Assembly: GCF_020829645.1 (NCBI RefSeq)
Contig: NZ_JAIVFS010000077.1
Location: 1 to 38,363 of the forward strand
DNA length: 38,363 bases
Direction of reading: 5' to 3'
Origin: Nostoc mirabile CHAB5784
Lineage (GTDB): Bacteria > Cyanobacteriota > Cyanobacteriia > Cyanobacteriales > Nostocaceae
The position numbers and the translations under genes are program-made. This document shows, one piece after another, positions 14,265-22,275 of this stretch (within the stretch, counting starts at the first letter, position 1; every line of letters starts with the position of its first letter). Below the pieces are notes generated by a model, which made no database searches, was not told where the DNA came from, and saw nothing but the letters and a program-made list of their open reading frames with translations.

Positions 14265-15387
14265 ACTTCCCGTTCCGCCCTACCCACGGTTTAATTCGCC
14301 TAACGTAACCGTTCCTGGGCGATCGCAACATCGGGATTTGTGCTAGTTTATCCTCAATATTAGTCAGGGAAATGGCGAGTTGAGCTAGTTGATAATCCCT
14401 ATCCCTCACAGATTGGGCGTACTGTTGCTGTTGCCGTGAATACTCTTGTTGAGTCTGGTTTTCTTGCTGCTGCCGTCTCGCCTCGTTGAGATTAGCATCA
14501 TATTCTGTAAGCTGGCGGCGATTTTGGGCAGCAGTTAAACGAGATTCCGCCACATTTAACTCAGACTCAGCCAATTTCACATTTATCTGAAGTTGTTGTA
14601 ATTCTTGCTGTTGAAGGATAGCAGAAGCGTTGAGTTTGGCCTTGGCTTGATCGAAGGCAGAACTAGCCTGATCTTTTTGAGATTGTACCTTTTTAAGTTC
14701 AGCCTCCTCATGCTGCAAAATTTCAGTTGATAGTTTCATGTCCCGCATTGACAGGATCATTTGCTCTTGTTCTTCTACTTTTTGAGAAGCAATTTGTAAT
14801 CCAGCTTCAGAATTTTCCAATTCTGCCCTACGTTCTGGGTCATCACTTTGTAATAGCTGTGTACGCGCCTCTAACAGTGCTTGAGCCTGGGACAGCTTCA
14901 TTTTACCTTGTGCGATCGCAGCACTTTCCTCTGAGAAAATAGCAGGGGGCAAGGGTTTTAGCCCTAGCGCTTGAGTAGGTTTGAAGGGTTCGGGAATAGT
15001 TTTAGATTTTAGATTGTCAATTTGCAACTTGACAGATTTTTTCTGTTTATCTAAGCGATCGCGCTCTGTGGAGTTATCTGATATTACATCACCCTGCTTG
15101 ATTTGTTGACCGACTTTGACCTTTAAAAATGATGGACTCTCAACGGATAGAGTCATTCTTAGAGGACGGTTTTGCTGCAAGATTGCGATTGCAGAATCAT
15201 TATCTAATTGTTCTTCATTATCTTCATTATTAGTAGTATGTGTAGGTTCTGGTTTACTGGCGTTGGCGCTAGCCTTGTCGCTAGACATCGTAGGCTGGCT
15301 CTGGGGATAATTATTTGCTAAAAATATCAGCCCAATTATCCCCACACATAAATAAGTAATCAGGTTGGTTTTACTCAATCCTTTCAT
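14161..15387 (-). CDS. HlyD-like membrane fusion (periplasmic adaptor) protein
   Basis: A 408-aa protein. An N-terminal membrane anchor (LITYLCVGIIGLIFLANNYP) is followed by a charged linker. A split lipoyl/barrel-sandwich half comes next (LKVKVGQQIKQGDVISDNSTER, residues about 87-108), then a very long Gln/Glu/Ala-rich coiled coil (about 110-355), and the returning strand MLRSPRNGYVRRIKPWVGRNG. This is the layout of HlyD/EmrA-type adaptors that link an inner-membrane transporter to a TolC-type protein, although no ABC transporter is next to it. It overlaps the TolC-like gene by 104 bases, so the two are probably translated together. It contains one copy of the TCTTAGAGG word and a dispersed-repeat-like GGCGCTAGCCTTGTCGCTAG near 15266. 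Confidence 0.75.
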   Translation of the reverse strand: MKGLSKTNLITYLCVGIIGLIFLANNYPQSQPTMSSDKASANASKPEPTHTTNNEDNEEQLDNDSAIAILQQNRPLRMTLSVESPSFLKVKVGQQIKQGDVISDNSTERDRLDKQKKSVKLQIDNLKSKTIPEPFKPTQALGLKPLPPAIFSEESAAIAQGKMKLSQAQALLEARTQLLQSDDPERRAELENSEAGLQIASQKVEEQEQMILSMRDMKLSTEILQHEEAELKKVQSQKDQASSAFDQAKAKLNASAILQQQELQQLQINVKLAESELNVAESRLTAAQNRRQLTEYDANLNEARRQQQENQTQQEYSRQQQQYAQSVRDRDYQLAQLAISLTNIEDKLAQIPMLRSPRNGYVRRIKPWVGRNGKYETTITISAAVSSKNRGSTGTVNPISPNQSTDTR

Positions 15388-15541
15388 AGAAAGTTTTGAT
15401 TTTATAGCGTTCTCATATCTCCTATAGTTCCCATTTTGCTGATTAGCTTAACTGCGTATTTAGTAGAATAAGGAGTATAACTTATGCCTCTTTATTAAGA
15501 CCTTTCGGCAGTCCGCTCCAACTGAATTGTTAGGCTGCGTT

Positions 15542-16771
15542 TTACTTAGATTCCTTCCATCCTTCAATTATGGCTAACACAACATTCACATAATGATTAT
15601 CTAGAAACTCTTCTATTGCTGCTTTCCCGCCAGCCTGTAAGGCATTTACTGCACGTTGTCTGAGGGTTGGAGTAATTTCTTTGGTAACAAACGCCTTCTT
15701 CTCTGCCTCAGTTGCAGTAGGATTAGTTGCTTCTAGCTGTTTGAGTAAATGCTGAATTTCTAATGCTGCCTCTGCAAGACTCTGTTTTTGGTCTTGATTA
15801 TAATTATGCTGAATAACTTGCTGGCGGCTGCCAGATTGAGCAGTATCAACAAAATTGCCAATAGTAGAACTACGCATATCATACTTAGGAGCTTCTGCCA
15901 TTAGTTTCTGAACCTCGTTTACTTTTTGAACCAAACTAAATAATTTGTTTATTTGTTCATCTTGTCTTTTAATTTCTTGATTGTAACGAATTATCTGAGC
16001 ATCCTTGACAACAATTTCTACACTCTTATCGTTAAATTCGGCTCGATATTGTGCTTCCAAAAGACTGCTCGCAAATTTATAGCCCTGCATAAAGACACCA
16101 TGAATAGTTGTTTTGTCAACCTTGGGAGAAACTCCAAGCCTAATAACAACTACACCATCATTTTTATTTTCTATGGTCTGAACTACAAGTTCAGCACCTT
16201 CGTGTTCATTTTTAGTTACCTCAAAAGCATAAGAGAAAGCTTTCCAGTTGATACCATCACGAAAAACCAAGTCAATTGTGTTTCTTAAATACTGAAATAG
16301 CTTGGTAAACTCCCCTGGTGCAAAGTTTTCATTAGGGTTATGCGGGCGACGTTCTATAAATTTAGGTCTTCCTTCTCTATATTCTTTTTTTAAGAAAACA
16401 TAATCACAAATCACTCCGTCTAGATCAGTTTGGTCATGAATATGCCAATCTTCTAGACAAACTCCTGTGAATGTTGCACCGTAGAAGTTAGTTACTAAAG
16501 CCTGGATTCTGCTAAGATTCGCTCCACTAAGGTTAGCTTCACTAAAGCTGGCTCCACTGACATCCGCTCCACTTAGATCCGCTCCAATAAGGTTAGCTTC
16601 AAATAAAATGACTCCAGCAAGGTTAGCGTAGCGAAAGTCAACATTACTAAGATTAGAGTTAGAAAAATCGGCATTACTTAGGTCTACTACAATTTTTTCA
16701 TTTTTGCTTCTCCAATCATTCCAAGTCTCTACACCTTGCTCGATAATTATAATCTGTTCCTCATTAGCCAT
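15542..16771 (-). CDS. Pentapeptide-repeat protein related to the NACHT partner
   Basis: A 409-aa protein without membrane segments. Residues about 29-102 are pentapeptide repeats (LSNADFSNSNLSNVDFRYAN and on). They are followed by GVCLEDWHIHDQTDLDGVIC and an alpha/beta region starting APGEFTKLFQYLRNTIDLVF. These match residues 361-420 of the protein at 4430-6394. After a coiled-coil-like stretch (QEIKRQDEQINKLFSLVQKV) the C-terminal 85 residues (SLAEAALEIQHLLKQLEATN to IEGWKESK) again match that protein. It lacks both the hydrophobic insert and the NYNERIE motif, although QHNYNQDQ occupies the equivalent position. The role is unknown; it may be a soluble relative in the same signalling scheme. 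It sits inside the minus-strand operon of envelope genes, with its own upstream gap of about 150 bases. Confidence 0.8.
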   Translation of the reverse strand: MANEEQIIIIEQGVETWNDWRSKNEKIVVDLSNADFSNSNLSNVDFRYANLAGVILFEANLIGADLSGADVSGASFSEANLSGANLSRIQALVTNFYGATFTGVCLEDWHIHDQTDLDGVICDYVFLKKEYREGRPKFIERRPHNPNENFAPGEFTKLFQYLRNTIDLVFRDGINWKAFSYAFEVTKNEHEGAELVVQTIENKNDGVVVIRLGVSPKVDKTTIHGVFMQGYKFASSLLEAQYRAEFNDKSVEIVVKDAQIIRYNQEIKRQDEQINKLFSLVQKVNEVQKLMAEAPKYDMRSSTIGNFVDTAQSGSRQQVIQHNYNQDQKQSLAEAALEIQHLLKQLEATNPTATEAEKKAFVTKEITPTLRQRAVNALQAGGKAAIEEFLDNHYVNVVLAIIEGWKESK

Positions 16772-16922
16772 ATATGTATACTAAGTCTGCTTGACTAATA
16801 AAAAATTTATCATGAGTGCGCGATTATTTATCCCTACTGGTTTCTGAATTCACGCGATCCGCAACTTAATATTTTGAGCATATCTCAATATAAAAATAGG
16901 TTATCTTAGTTATAAATAATAT

Positions 16923-18002
16923 TTAAACTCGCTGATAAAAGGGTTTTATTTTAGTATGAAAACCATCATTATCCATCCTAATTAAAGCCTCTAATGGTTG
17001 CAGGTTAGCGATTAAGTTAACTGCAAATCTAAATCTCCGCGCAACTTTGGTAACTTCTACCTGATCTACTCCCAAAACCATTTTAGTAGAGGAATTGGCT
17101 AGAACGGTATTAGAAATATCTGAATCCATTTGACTAGCGACAATTACCCCTAAACCAAATTTCCGGGCTTCGCTGGTGATTCTCTCAAGAGTGTTGGAAG
17201 ATTTCACTTCTTTTACTTCATCCAAAATTACATAACAGCGAGGGACTCTCCCATCAATTTCTCCCATGAGTTTATGACTATCTAGAAGCTGTTTTAGCAG
17301 GGTTTCTGCGGCGATCGCACTTAAACCTGGTACTTTAGATAATGCTGATAAGTCAAATCGTACAAGGGGAAAGTTGATTGATGGCTGAGTTTTACTGAAA
17401 ATCCCATATTTAAGAGTAGCTGCCAGTTTTACCAGTAATTTCTCTGAGTTCTTGCAACCACCTTCTAAACGACTTTGAAGTTCAGCTTCCAGGTCAGCAA
17501 AATTAGGAGGAACATTCTTCCAAGTTGACTGGTCTTTTTGAAAAATACCCCTATTTTCATAGCAACTTATAAAGGCATTTAAGGTTAAGCCTTGCTGATT
17601 TTCGCCCATTTTTAAGGACTTTCTCAGGATAGAAGAGACAGCGATCGCTTGTAAATCTGGGCCACCACCTTTTGGATCTAAATCAATGACCAAAGGATTT
17701 AAACCATAAGGTGACTCAGCATTAAGTGCATAGCAAACTTCGTTAGGCAGCTTTAAGTCACCATGAAAATCTGCGACAACTATTTTGATATCAGGAAATA
17801 ATGATGGCAGTTCATGAGCGATCGCTTTTAAAGTCTGTGTCTTCCCGCTCCCAGAAGTCCCTAAAATAGCGGCGTGTCCATTCCGAAGTTTGGCGGGATT
17901 CCAGTAAACTTTGTCACCTAGTAAAATACCAGATGTATCAGTAACAGAGGTCTTTTTGGATTGATTAGGCTTTAAGGTGGCTGCTGGCAGTGGTTTGGAC
18001 AT
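16923..18002 (-). CDS. HerA/FtsK-like ATPase (VirD4-like)
   Basis: A 359-aa protein. Walker A ILGTSGSGKTQTL lies at about residues 46-58, Walker B CYVILDEVKEV at about 263-273, and a later FGLGVIVASQMDSDISNTVL resembles the sensor region of HerA/FtsK/TraG-type DNA pumps. The stretch IKIVVADFHGDLK is also typical of DUF87/HerA ATPases. It lacks membrane helices, so it is a cytosolic motor, plausibly for DNA or protein transfer. The start ATG is preceded by a degenerate tandem repeat with no room for a clear promoter, and the gene lies 94 bases after the YdjM-like gene. With the ExeA-like ATPase upstream, the operon has two different ATPases. Confidence 0.75.
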   Translation of the reverse strand: MSKPLPAATLKPNQSKKTSVTDTSGILLGDKVYWNPAKLRNGHAAILGTSGSGKTQTLKAIAHELPSLFPDIKIVVADFHGDLKLPNEVCYALNAESPYGLNPLVIDLDPKGGGPDLQAIAVSSILRKSLKMGENQQGLTLNAFISCYENRGIFQKDQSTWKNVPPNFADLEAELQSRLEGGCKNSEKLLVKLAATLKYGIFSKTQPSINFPLVRFDLSALSKVPGLSAIAAETLLKQLLDSHKLMGEIDGRVPRCYVILDEVKEVKSSNTLERITSEARKFGLGVIVASQMDSDISNTVLANSSTKMVLGVDQVEVTKVARRFRFAVNLIANLQPLEALIRMDNDGFHTKIKPFYQRV

Positions 18003-18085
18003 TAGGTATTAGGTATTAGGTTAGGAGTTAGGAATTGGGCATTGAGCATTGGGCATGGGGTATTGGGTGGTGGGTGGGGGTGGAG
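18003..18085. repeat. Short degenerate tandem repeat (STRR-like)
   Basis: The region reads as runs of TTAGGTA, then GGGCATT and GGTATTGG units (TATTAGGTATTAGGTTAGG and on). Such seven-base degenerate repeats are common between genes in Nostocales. It is not a CRISPR, because units are short and unspaced. Confidence 0.7.
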
Positions 18086-18096
18086 GGAGGAATTGA

Positions 18097-19140
18097 TTAT
18101 TGACTGCTGCTATTAATTACCCTCATTTGTAATTGCCCTGTGGCAAATTCTTCACCCAGCTTATTTTGGACAATTGCGAGGGGTGCAGCTTCTAAGGTGA
18201 TACTGGTGTCAGTTGCCCGAATAAAGGCGAATTGGTAGGGGTCACGGGGTAAACCCGAAGTTTCCAGCCCATCAACCGTTAACTGACCGGAGATGAATAC
18301 CATCGCCCCAGTGCGGTTAAACTGTGCGATCGCACTTCCTATCGGCTCATCTTCCAAAGTCAGCGCCTCAATGTTAGTAATGGCAGGCTTTCCGACATCA
18401 GCCGTGATTTCCTCTAAGAATATTTGCGAGTCTGGCTCAGTCGATGCTTTGTAAATTCTCCCGTCGTCACTTTGAACTAAAAACCCTGTTCCTTGGACTT
18501 GGATAATTAAAAACTGTCCGTTAACCTTAGAGCGATCGCCCGTTCGCACCCCGCGAATGTTTGCCTTAATCAGGTGCGTACTGCCAGATTCATTAAAAAT
18601 GTGCTGTACGCCAGAGGGGGACGCGATTAACCTGTTGAATTGGGTTAGGATTCCGCCTGAGTTGTTAATGTTGAATACCGCCAGAGCGATGGCAATCAGT
18701 AATATAAGGATGAAATACTCTGCATTACTTCCAGTCCTCAACCTCAGATTACGATTTCCTGGGCAAACACACCTTACAGGGCTGGGCCAGAACATTTCCA
18801 CACCGCCGCGAGTAAACACGTCAGCGAACCAGCCGAAGAAATAGCCTACACTCAGGGCGTGAGCGAGATTTAGGAGATTGGGACTAAACAGCGCTGCGGT
18901 GTAACCGGCAATCGCGATCGCACCACTGGCAACCAAACTATGTGTACAGCTACGGTGTGGCATCCTGCTCTCAAAAAATCTACTTATCCAGGGGAGGACA
19001 CGGCCGGCGGGTGATGTTGAGATGTCGATGTCGGGGAGTAAACCAGCGATCGCACCTGCTGCAATAATCGTCGGGCTAGCTGTTCCGAGCAGCAAACTGG
19101 TAGCCGTACCACTAATCAATAGGTGAGATATTCCTAGCAC
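18097..19140 (-). CDS. YdjM-like membrane-bound metal-dependent hydrolase
   Basis: A 347-aa protein with a GTG start that shares one base with the upstream gene's TAG stop (TAGTG), so translation is coupled. The N-terminal half has membrane segments and the signature of the YdjM/DUF457 family: GISHLLISG, GLLPDIDISTSP, HRSCTHSLVASG and GYFFGWFADVFTRGGVEMFWP, with His and Asp residues that could bind metal. The C-terminal half (from about 170) is beta-rich and looks like an additional domain of unknown function (VNGQFLIIQVQGTGFLVQSD). The family is regulated by DNA damage in Escherichia coli, but the reaction is not established. No LexA box was looked for by computation. Part of the minus-strand envelope operon. 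Confidence 0.75.
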   Translation of the reverse strand: MLGISHLLISGTATSLLLGTASPTIIAAGAIAGLLPDIDISTSPAGRVLPWISRFFESRMPHRSCTHSLVASGAIAIAGYTAALFSPNLLNLAHALSVGYFFGWFADVFTRGGVEMFWPSPVRCVCPGNRNLRLRTGSNAEYFILILLIAIALAVFNINNSGGILTQFNRLIASPSGVQHIFNESGSTHLIKANIRGVRTGDRSKVNGQFLIIQVQGTGFLVQSDDGRIYKASTEPDSQIFLEEITADVGKPAITNIEALTLEDEPIGSAIAQFNRTGAMVFISGQLTVDGLETSGLPRDPYQFAFIRATDTSITLEAAPLAIVQNKLGEEFATGQLQMRVINSSSQ

Positions 19141-20204
19141 TAGCGTATCCTCCTATCTTCCGGTGGCAATTGATACAATACGCGGGAAATTCCCAGGAAG
19201 ATAGCAGCTGCAATCCCTCCAAAAATATACAATGCTTGGTCGTTGGTTCCCAATCCAATGAATCGCATGATTATAAAACAGACACCTACTAAGAGTATTA
19301 AGGGTGTGATATCAAAATATCTCCTGTGATCAGCGCCCTCCATCTCTATCCCTAAATATTCCTCGTCTACAGCTCTCGCTGCCAACATGGGATTTCCCCC
19401 GGCGCGTTCTTGCAGTTTGGATAATTCGGAGGGTTTAAGAGTGATCGCTCTCTCCGCCGCCGCCTGCATCATAATCTCCCGAATTGCATACTCTGGCAGG
19501 GGTTTGAGTTCAATTCTAGGAATGTTGATAAAAACATCTTTTCGAGGTGGATCTGTTGCTAGAAGCAGCATAGGCGCACCATTTTTATGTAGCTGCTTAA
19601 GCCACATTCTGAATTCTGCACCACAAGCGTGTGCATCATCCACCACTAAAAAAGCTGTATTTTCGTCTAAGAAACCAGCGATCGCTCTCTTCAACTTGTC
19701 AGCTGTCAGTGACTTGCCCTCTAGGTCTTCTGTAGGGATATCAAATTGATGTGCTATTTCTAGCAACATTTGTTTAGGGGTGGCAGGCTCGATAAACGCC
19801 ACGGTGAACCCATCGGCTTGCAGCTTCTCGACCACTGCGTTAGCTAGTACAGATTTACCACTACCATCCTCACCAGCTATGAGAATAGCGCCATTCGCTA
19901 GGAGTGAGGCTGTGGTGCGATTGAGTTCAGCTTGTCGGTAAATTCGGAACTCTCCAGGCGCAGGTATCTCTTCTATTGGTGTTGAGTCCTGAGTAGTCGA
20001 ATTCTTAGAGGAAAGTTTTGAGGTGACTTTAGGGGCGATCGCTAATATCCCACCCATGCTTAATGCCAGTAATGAGAGGGGATTTAACCCATTAATTGCA
20101 ATAATCGCCCCAGTTGCCAGCATTCCCAAAAACTTCAGGCCGCGCTGATAGAACCCATTGCGGCGTTGATCAATGAGTCTGCGTAGGCGAAAGGGTCGAT
20201 GCAA
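19140..20204 (-). CDS. ExeA-like membrane-anchored AAA ATPase
   Basis: A 354-aa protein. Two N-terminal hydrophobic stretches (LKFLGMLATGAIIAINGLN, LSLLALSMGGILAIA) and two near the C-terminus (ITPLILLVGVCFIIMRFIGL, ALYIFGGIAAAIFLGIS) flank a cytosolic AAA ATPase. Walker A is ILIAGEDGSGKSVLAN (about 107-122) and Walker B FLVVDDAHACGAEFRMWL (about 183-200), with a sensor-like LLLLATDPPRKD. The ATPase resembles ExeA/GspA proteins that help assemble secretion machines or the AAA ATPases of transposons; the membrane anchors favour the former. Its 5' end overlaps the preceding gene by about 70 bases and its stop is coupled to the YdjM-like gene. It contains one TCTTAGAGG word. Confidence 0.72.
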   Translation of the reverse strand: MHRPFRLRRLIDQRRNGFYQRGLKFLGMLATGAIIAINGLNPLSLLALSMGGILAIAPKVTSKLSSKNSTTQDSTPIEEIPAPGEFRIYRQAELNRTTASLLANGAILIAGEDGSGKSVLANAVVEKLQADGFTVAFIEPATPKQMLLEIAHQFDIPTEDLEGKSLTADKLKRAIAGFLDENTAFLVVDDAHACGAEFRMWLKQLHKNGAPMLLLATDPPRKDVFINIPRIELKPLPEYAIREIMMQAAAERAITLKPSELSKLQERAGGNPMLAARAVDEEYLGIEMEGADHRRYFDITPLILLVGVCFIIMRFIGLGTNDQALYIFGGIAAAIFLGISRVLYQLPPEDRRIR

Positions 20205-20746
20205 GGCATTTCCCCCGATTCCTTGATTTTGGTTTTTAGCTCATCTGGTAATAGGTTTGGATTTTCAATAAAGTGACGGGCGAGTATGTTTTCTGCAATC
20301 AACGTACCAGCTGCTTTACCCTGTGCAGATTGTACGATAGCGGCGACATCATCAACTTGCCCTGAAGACTGCGATCGCTTCTGTTTAGGTGTATAAGTCG
20401 GAGTAATTTTCTGAGTTTCTGGTATTGCCAGACTACCTGTAGGTTCTGGCTGCTCGTTTTCTTCAATCGGGCCAGATGCTTCTGGGACTGGGTAGCCTTC
20501 CATCCGTCCAGTAGCTTTGATGTGGTCGTGTAGTCCGTCCATTTCGGCTATCTGGTCGGCATACAGATAAGCTTTACCGCCCTCCTTCCAGGTTGTAATC
20601 CGAAGGTATCGTGTCCTGGCATAAAAGGAATCGCGCTGAATTGAGTATTTTTTTTGTAATTCTAATATGGAAATTTTAGAAAAATTTTCTTCTTTTTGAG
20701 AGGATTCGCCGTCAATTGAGAGGGTATCTGGTTGGTTGTCTGCCAT
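20135..20746 (-). CDS. Hypothetical protein with winged-helix/MerR-like N-terminus
   Basis: A 203-aa protein. Residues 24-80 (ISILELQKKYSIQRDSFYAR, then RITTWKEGGKAYLYADQIAEM) look like a winged-helix or MerR-type DNA-binding or docking domain. A Pro/Glu/Thr-rich linker follows, then a helical C-terminus (DDVAAIVQSAQGKAAGTLIA, PFAYADSLINAAMGSI). I do not recognise it by name. It is the first gene of the minus-strand operon, overlaps the ExeA-like ATPase by about 70 bases and so probably works with it, either as a regulator of the operon or a cytosolic adaptor. The TCTGCC-type repeats upstream (20777-20803) match those near the thermonuclease. Confidence 0.65.
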   Translation of the reverse strand: MADNQPDTLSIDGESSQKEENFSKISILELQKKYSIQRDSFYARTRYLRITTWKEGGKAYLYADQIAEMDGLHDHIKATGRMEGYPVPEASGPIEENEQPEPTGSLAIPETQKITPTYTPKQKRSQSSGQVDDVAAIVQSAQGKAAGTLIAENILARHFIENPNLLPDELKTKIKESGEMPCIDPFAYADSLINAAMGSISAA

Positions 20747-20776
20747 AATTTGCTTGTTGTATGCCAGTTTTTTACT

Positions 20777-20803
20777 CTATTATCTGGCGTACAGTCTGCC
20801 GGA
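20777..20803. promoter_or_regulatory. TTATCTGGCGTACA / TCTGCCGG operator candidate
   Basis: CTATTATCTGGCGTACAGTC followed by TGCCGG lies 30-60 bases upstream of the 20746 start. TTATCTGGCGTACA resembles minus-strand TTATCTGTCGTACA at 9223-9236, and TCTGCCGGA resembles 9105-9113. It may be a shared regulator site for the secretion-like operon and the secreted-protein genes. Confidence 0.45.
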
Positions 20804-20887
20804 GTGTACGGTAGGATTACGGGTTGTATTGTGAAGCTTCACCGGACAAGCAAAAAAATCAGTGTTGCGGTAATTGCTGATTGTGTC

Positions 20888-21496
20888 TTAGTTGCATTCA
20901 GAGTCTTTCCCTTTTTGCAATGTACCTAGCAACGTCCTGACAATGACGCATCGCTTCACGTTGCTAGGAGATGTAGAACTTCCAGAAATTGGTACAGCTG
21001 ATACAATTTTTAATCCAGTTGGCTCAACTGTGCCAAAGCTTGCGCCTGGAACAGTCCCCAGATAATCGAATGTAATCTTTGTAGCTGAATTTAAAGTGTA
21101 AGATACTGAATCAGCAGTATTTTGACTGGTAAGATTTGCACCTAAAAGAAGCTTATCAGAGCTAACGCCTACATCCGCTCCTAGTAGTTTCCATGTACTG
21201 ATTTGATTAAATGGCAAATCGCTGCCATCACCTTTTTTAGTACGATAAATAGCAACCTCTGTATTTTCGGTTGTGCTGTTTTTCTGAAAACTGACACTGT
21301 AACTAAGTTTTTCTTTTTTAGCTTCGCGTTGTGCTTCTTGCAATGCGGCAAAAACAGCGTCATTAGCCTTATTTATCTGCTGCCGATTTACAAACGCAAG
21401 CCAACTAGGAGCTGCGATCGCTGCTAAAATCCCGATGATTAGGATCACAACTATTAATTCTATTAAAGTAAAGCCCGTGTCCCTTGTATTATGCAT
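20888..21496 (-). CDS. Type IV pilin-like pseudopilin (GspH/PilE-type)
   Basis: A 202-aa protein. The N-terminus MHNTRDTGFTLIELIVVILI is a classical class III signal: a short leader, cleavage after Gly8, Phe+1, Glu+5 and a hydrophobic helix. The helix is followed by LAFVNRQQINKANDAVFAAL and a beta-rich C-terminal domain, as in GspH/FimT-like minor pseudopilins. Two cysteines near the C-terminus (in KRCVIV and SECN) could form a disulfide. It needs the chromosomal prepilin peptidase; none is seen here. It lies upstream of the minus-strand operon in the same direction, with a gap of about 140 bases. With the O-antigen-ligase-like enzyme and ExeA-like ATPase it supports an envelope machine. Confidence 0.88.
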   Translation of the reverse strand: MHNTRDTGFTLIELIVVILIIGILAAIAAPSWLAFVNRQQINKANDAVFAALQEAQREAKKEKLSYSVSFQKNSTTENTEVAIYRTKKGDGSDLPFNQISTWKLLGADVGVSSDKLLLGANLTSQNTADSVSYTLNSATKITFDYLGTVPGASFGTVEPTGLKIVSAVPISGSSTSPSNVKRCVIVRTLLGTLQKGKDSECN

Positions 21497-21600
21497 ATCA
21501 TCATGTCGTTCAGTATCCCGCCATTATAAATTCTCAATCGGTTTCACGGGTATATGGTCATCAGGTGAGGGGATAGGCCCAGATGTCGTTGCTGCGGTAA

Positions 21601-22110
21601 TTACGGTTTACCAATTATAGTTACCGCACTTGTACCAGCCTGCTTTGCCTGTTCATAAGCAGCGTTGATTGCAGCCATCTGCTCATCAGAACCGCCGTTA
21701 TCTGGATGATGTTGTCGTGCTAGTTTCACGTATGCTTCCCTCACTTCATCTTCGGTTGCACGGGGACTAACACCAAGCACATCCCACCATTTTTTTTCTT
21801 GCTGTGGTGGTAGTGCTTGATACCCAGCAAATGCTTGCTCAACACTTCCCACTCCCCATCTCTCCATTCCGCGCATAGCTGCAATGTGCAAGCCAATTGC
21901 TCTGAGATTATGTTTTACCTTACGCCATCTGTCGCAGCACAAAGCATAGTTTTTATCTTTGATTTTGAAATAAACAGCAACGCCTGGATCGTCTGGTTCT
22001 TTGGGCCTTGCATAAGGTAAACCGTCTTGGCGCGTTGGTACATTGCTAGAAATGATAATATTCTTTGCTCCCAACAGCCGAAGCTCGTTAACCCACATTC
22101 CGCACTTCAA
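21601..22110 (-). CDS. J-domain (DnaJ-like) co-chaperone protein
   Basis: A 169-aa protein. The C-terminal part (about 107-158) is a J domain: KWWDVLGVSPRATEDEVREA, then the HPD loop in ARQHHPDNGGSDEQMAAIN. The N-terminal part (RQDGLPYARPKEPDDPGVAV, then ALCCDRWRKVKHNLRAIGLH) is shared by plasmid and phage J-domain proteins. The frame begins at a TTG (22110) or ATG (22098); related proteins usually have more residues before NELRLLGAKN, so the 5' end may be truncated. A TAG stop occurs eight codons upstream of the TTG. The palindrome TAGCATAAAATGCTA (22115-22129) overlaps its promoter. Its Hsp70 partner would be chromosomal; the plasmid role is unknown. Confidence 0.8.
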   Translation of the reverse strand: MKCGMWVNELRLLGAKNIIISSNVPTRQDGLPYARPKEPDDPGVAVYFKIKDKNYALCCDRWRKVKHNLRAIGLHIAAMRGMERWGVGSVEQAFAGYQALPPQQEKKWWDVLGVSPRATEDEVREAYVKLARQHHPDNGGSDEQMAAINAAYEQAKQAGTSAVTIIGKP

Positions 22111-22114
22111 TATG

Positions 22115-22129
22115 TAGCATAAAATGCTA
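22115..22129. promoter_or_regulatory. Palindromic operator-like site, copy 3
   Basis: TAGCATAAAATGCTA is a palindrome with arms TAGCAT and ATGCTA and a three-base centre, lying directly upstream of the J-domain gene. The arms are identical to those at 980-995, where the centre has four bases. Confidence 0.45.
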
Positions 22130-22275
22130 CGCTAGAACTCTCTAGTGCGAGTAAATAAAAATACTCATAAGCTTTAAGTAAGCCAGTATTAAGAATAAGC
22201 CGGGAGTTACGAAGTATACAGAGAGTTCCGTAGACTATGAATACTTAGTTTCAAGCTTTTTAGAAAACTCAATAT

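Noticed and set aside
18003..18085. Repeats upstream of the ATPase gene as a CRISPR or iteron array
   Set aside because: Units are short, degenerate and unspaced, typical of short tandem repeats in Nostocales.
20716..20745. An extra TTGTCTGCC copy as a member of the operator family
   Set aside because: It encodes the first residues (MADNQ) of the 20746 gene, so the match may be chance.
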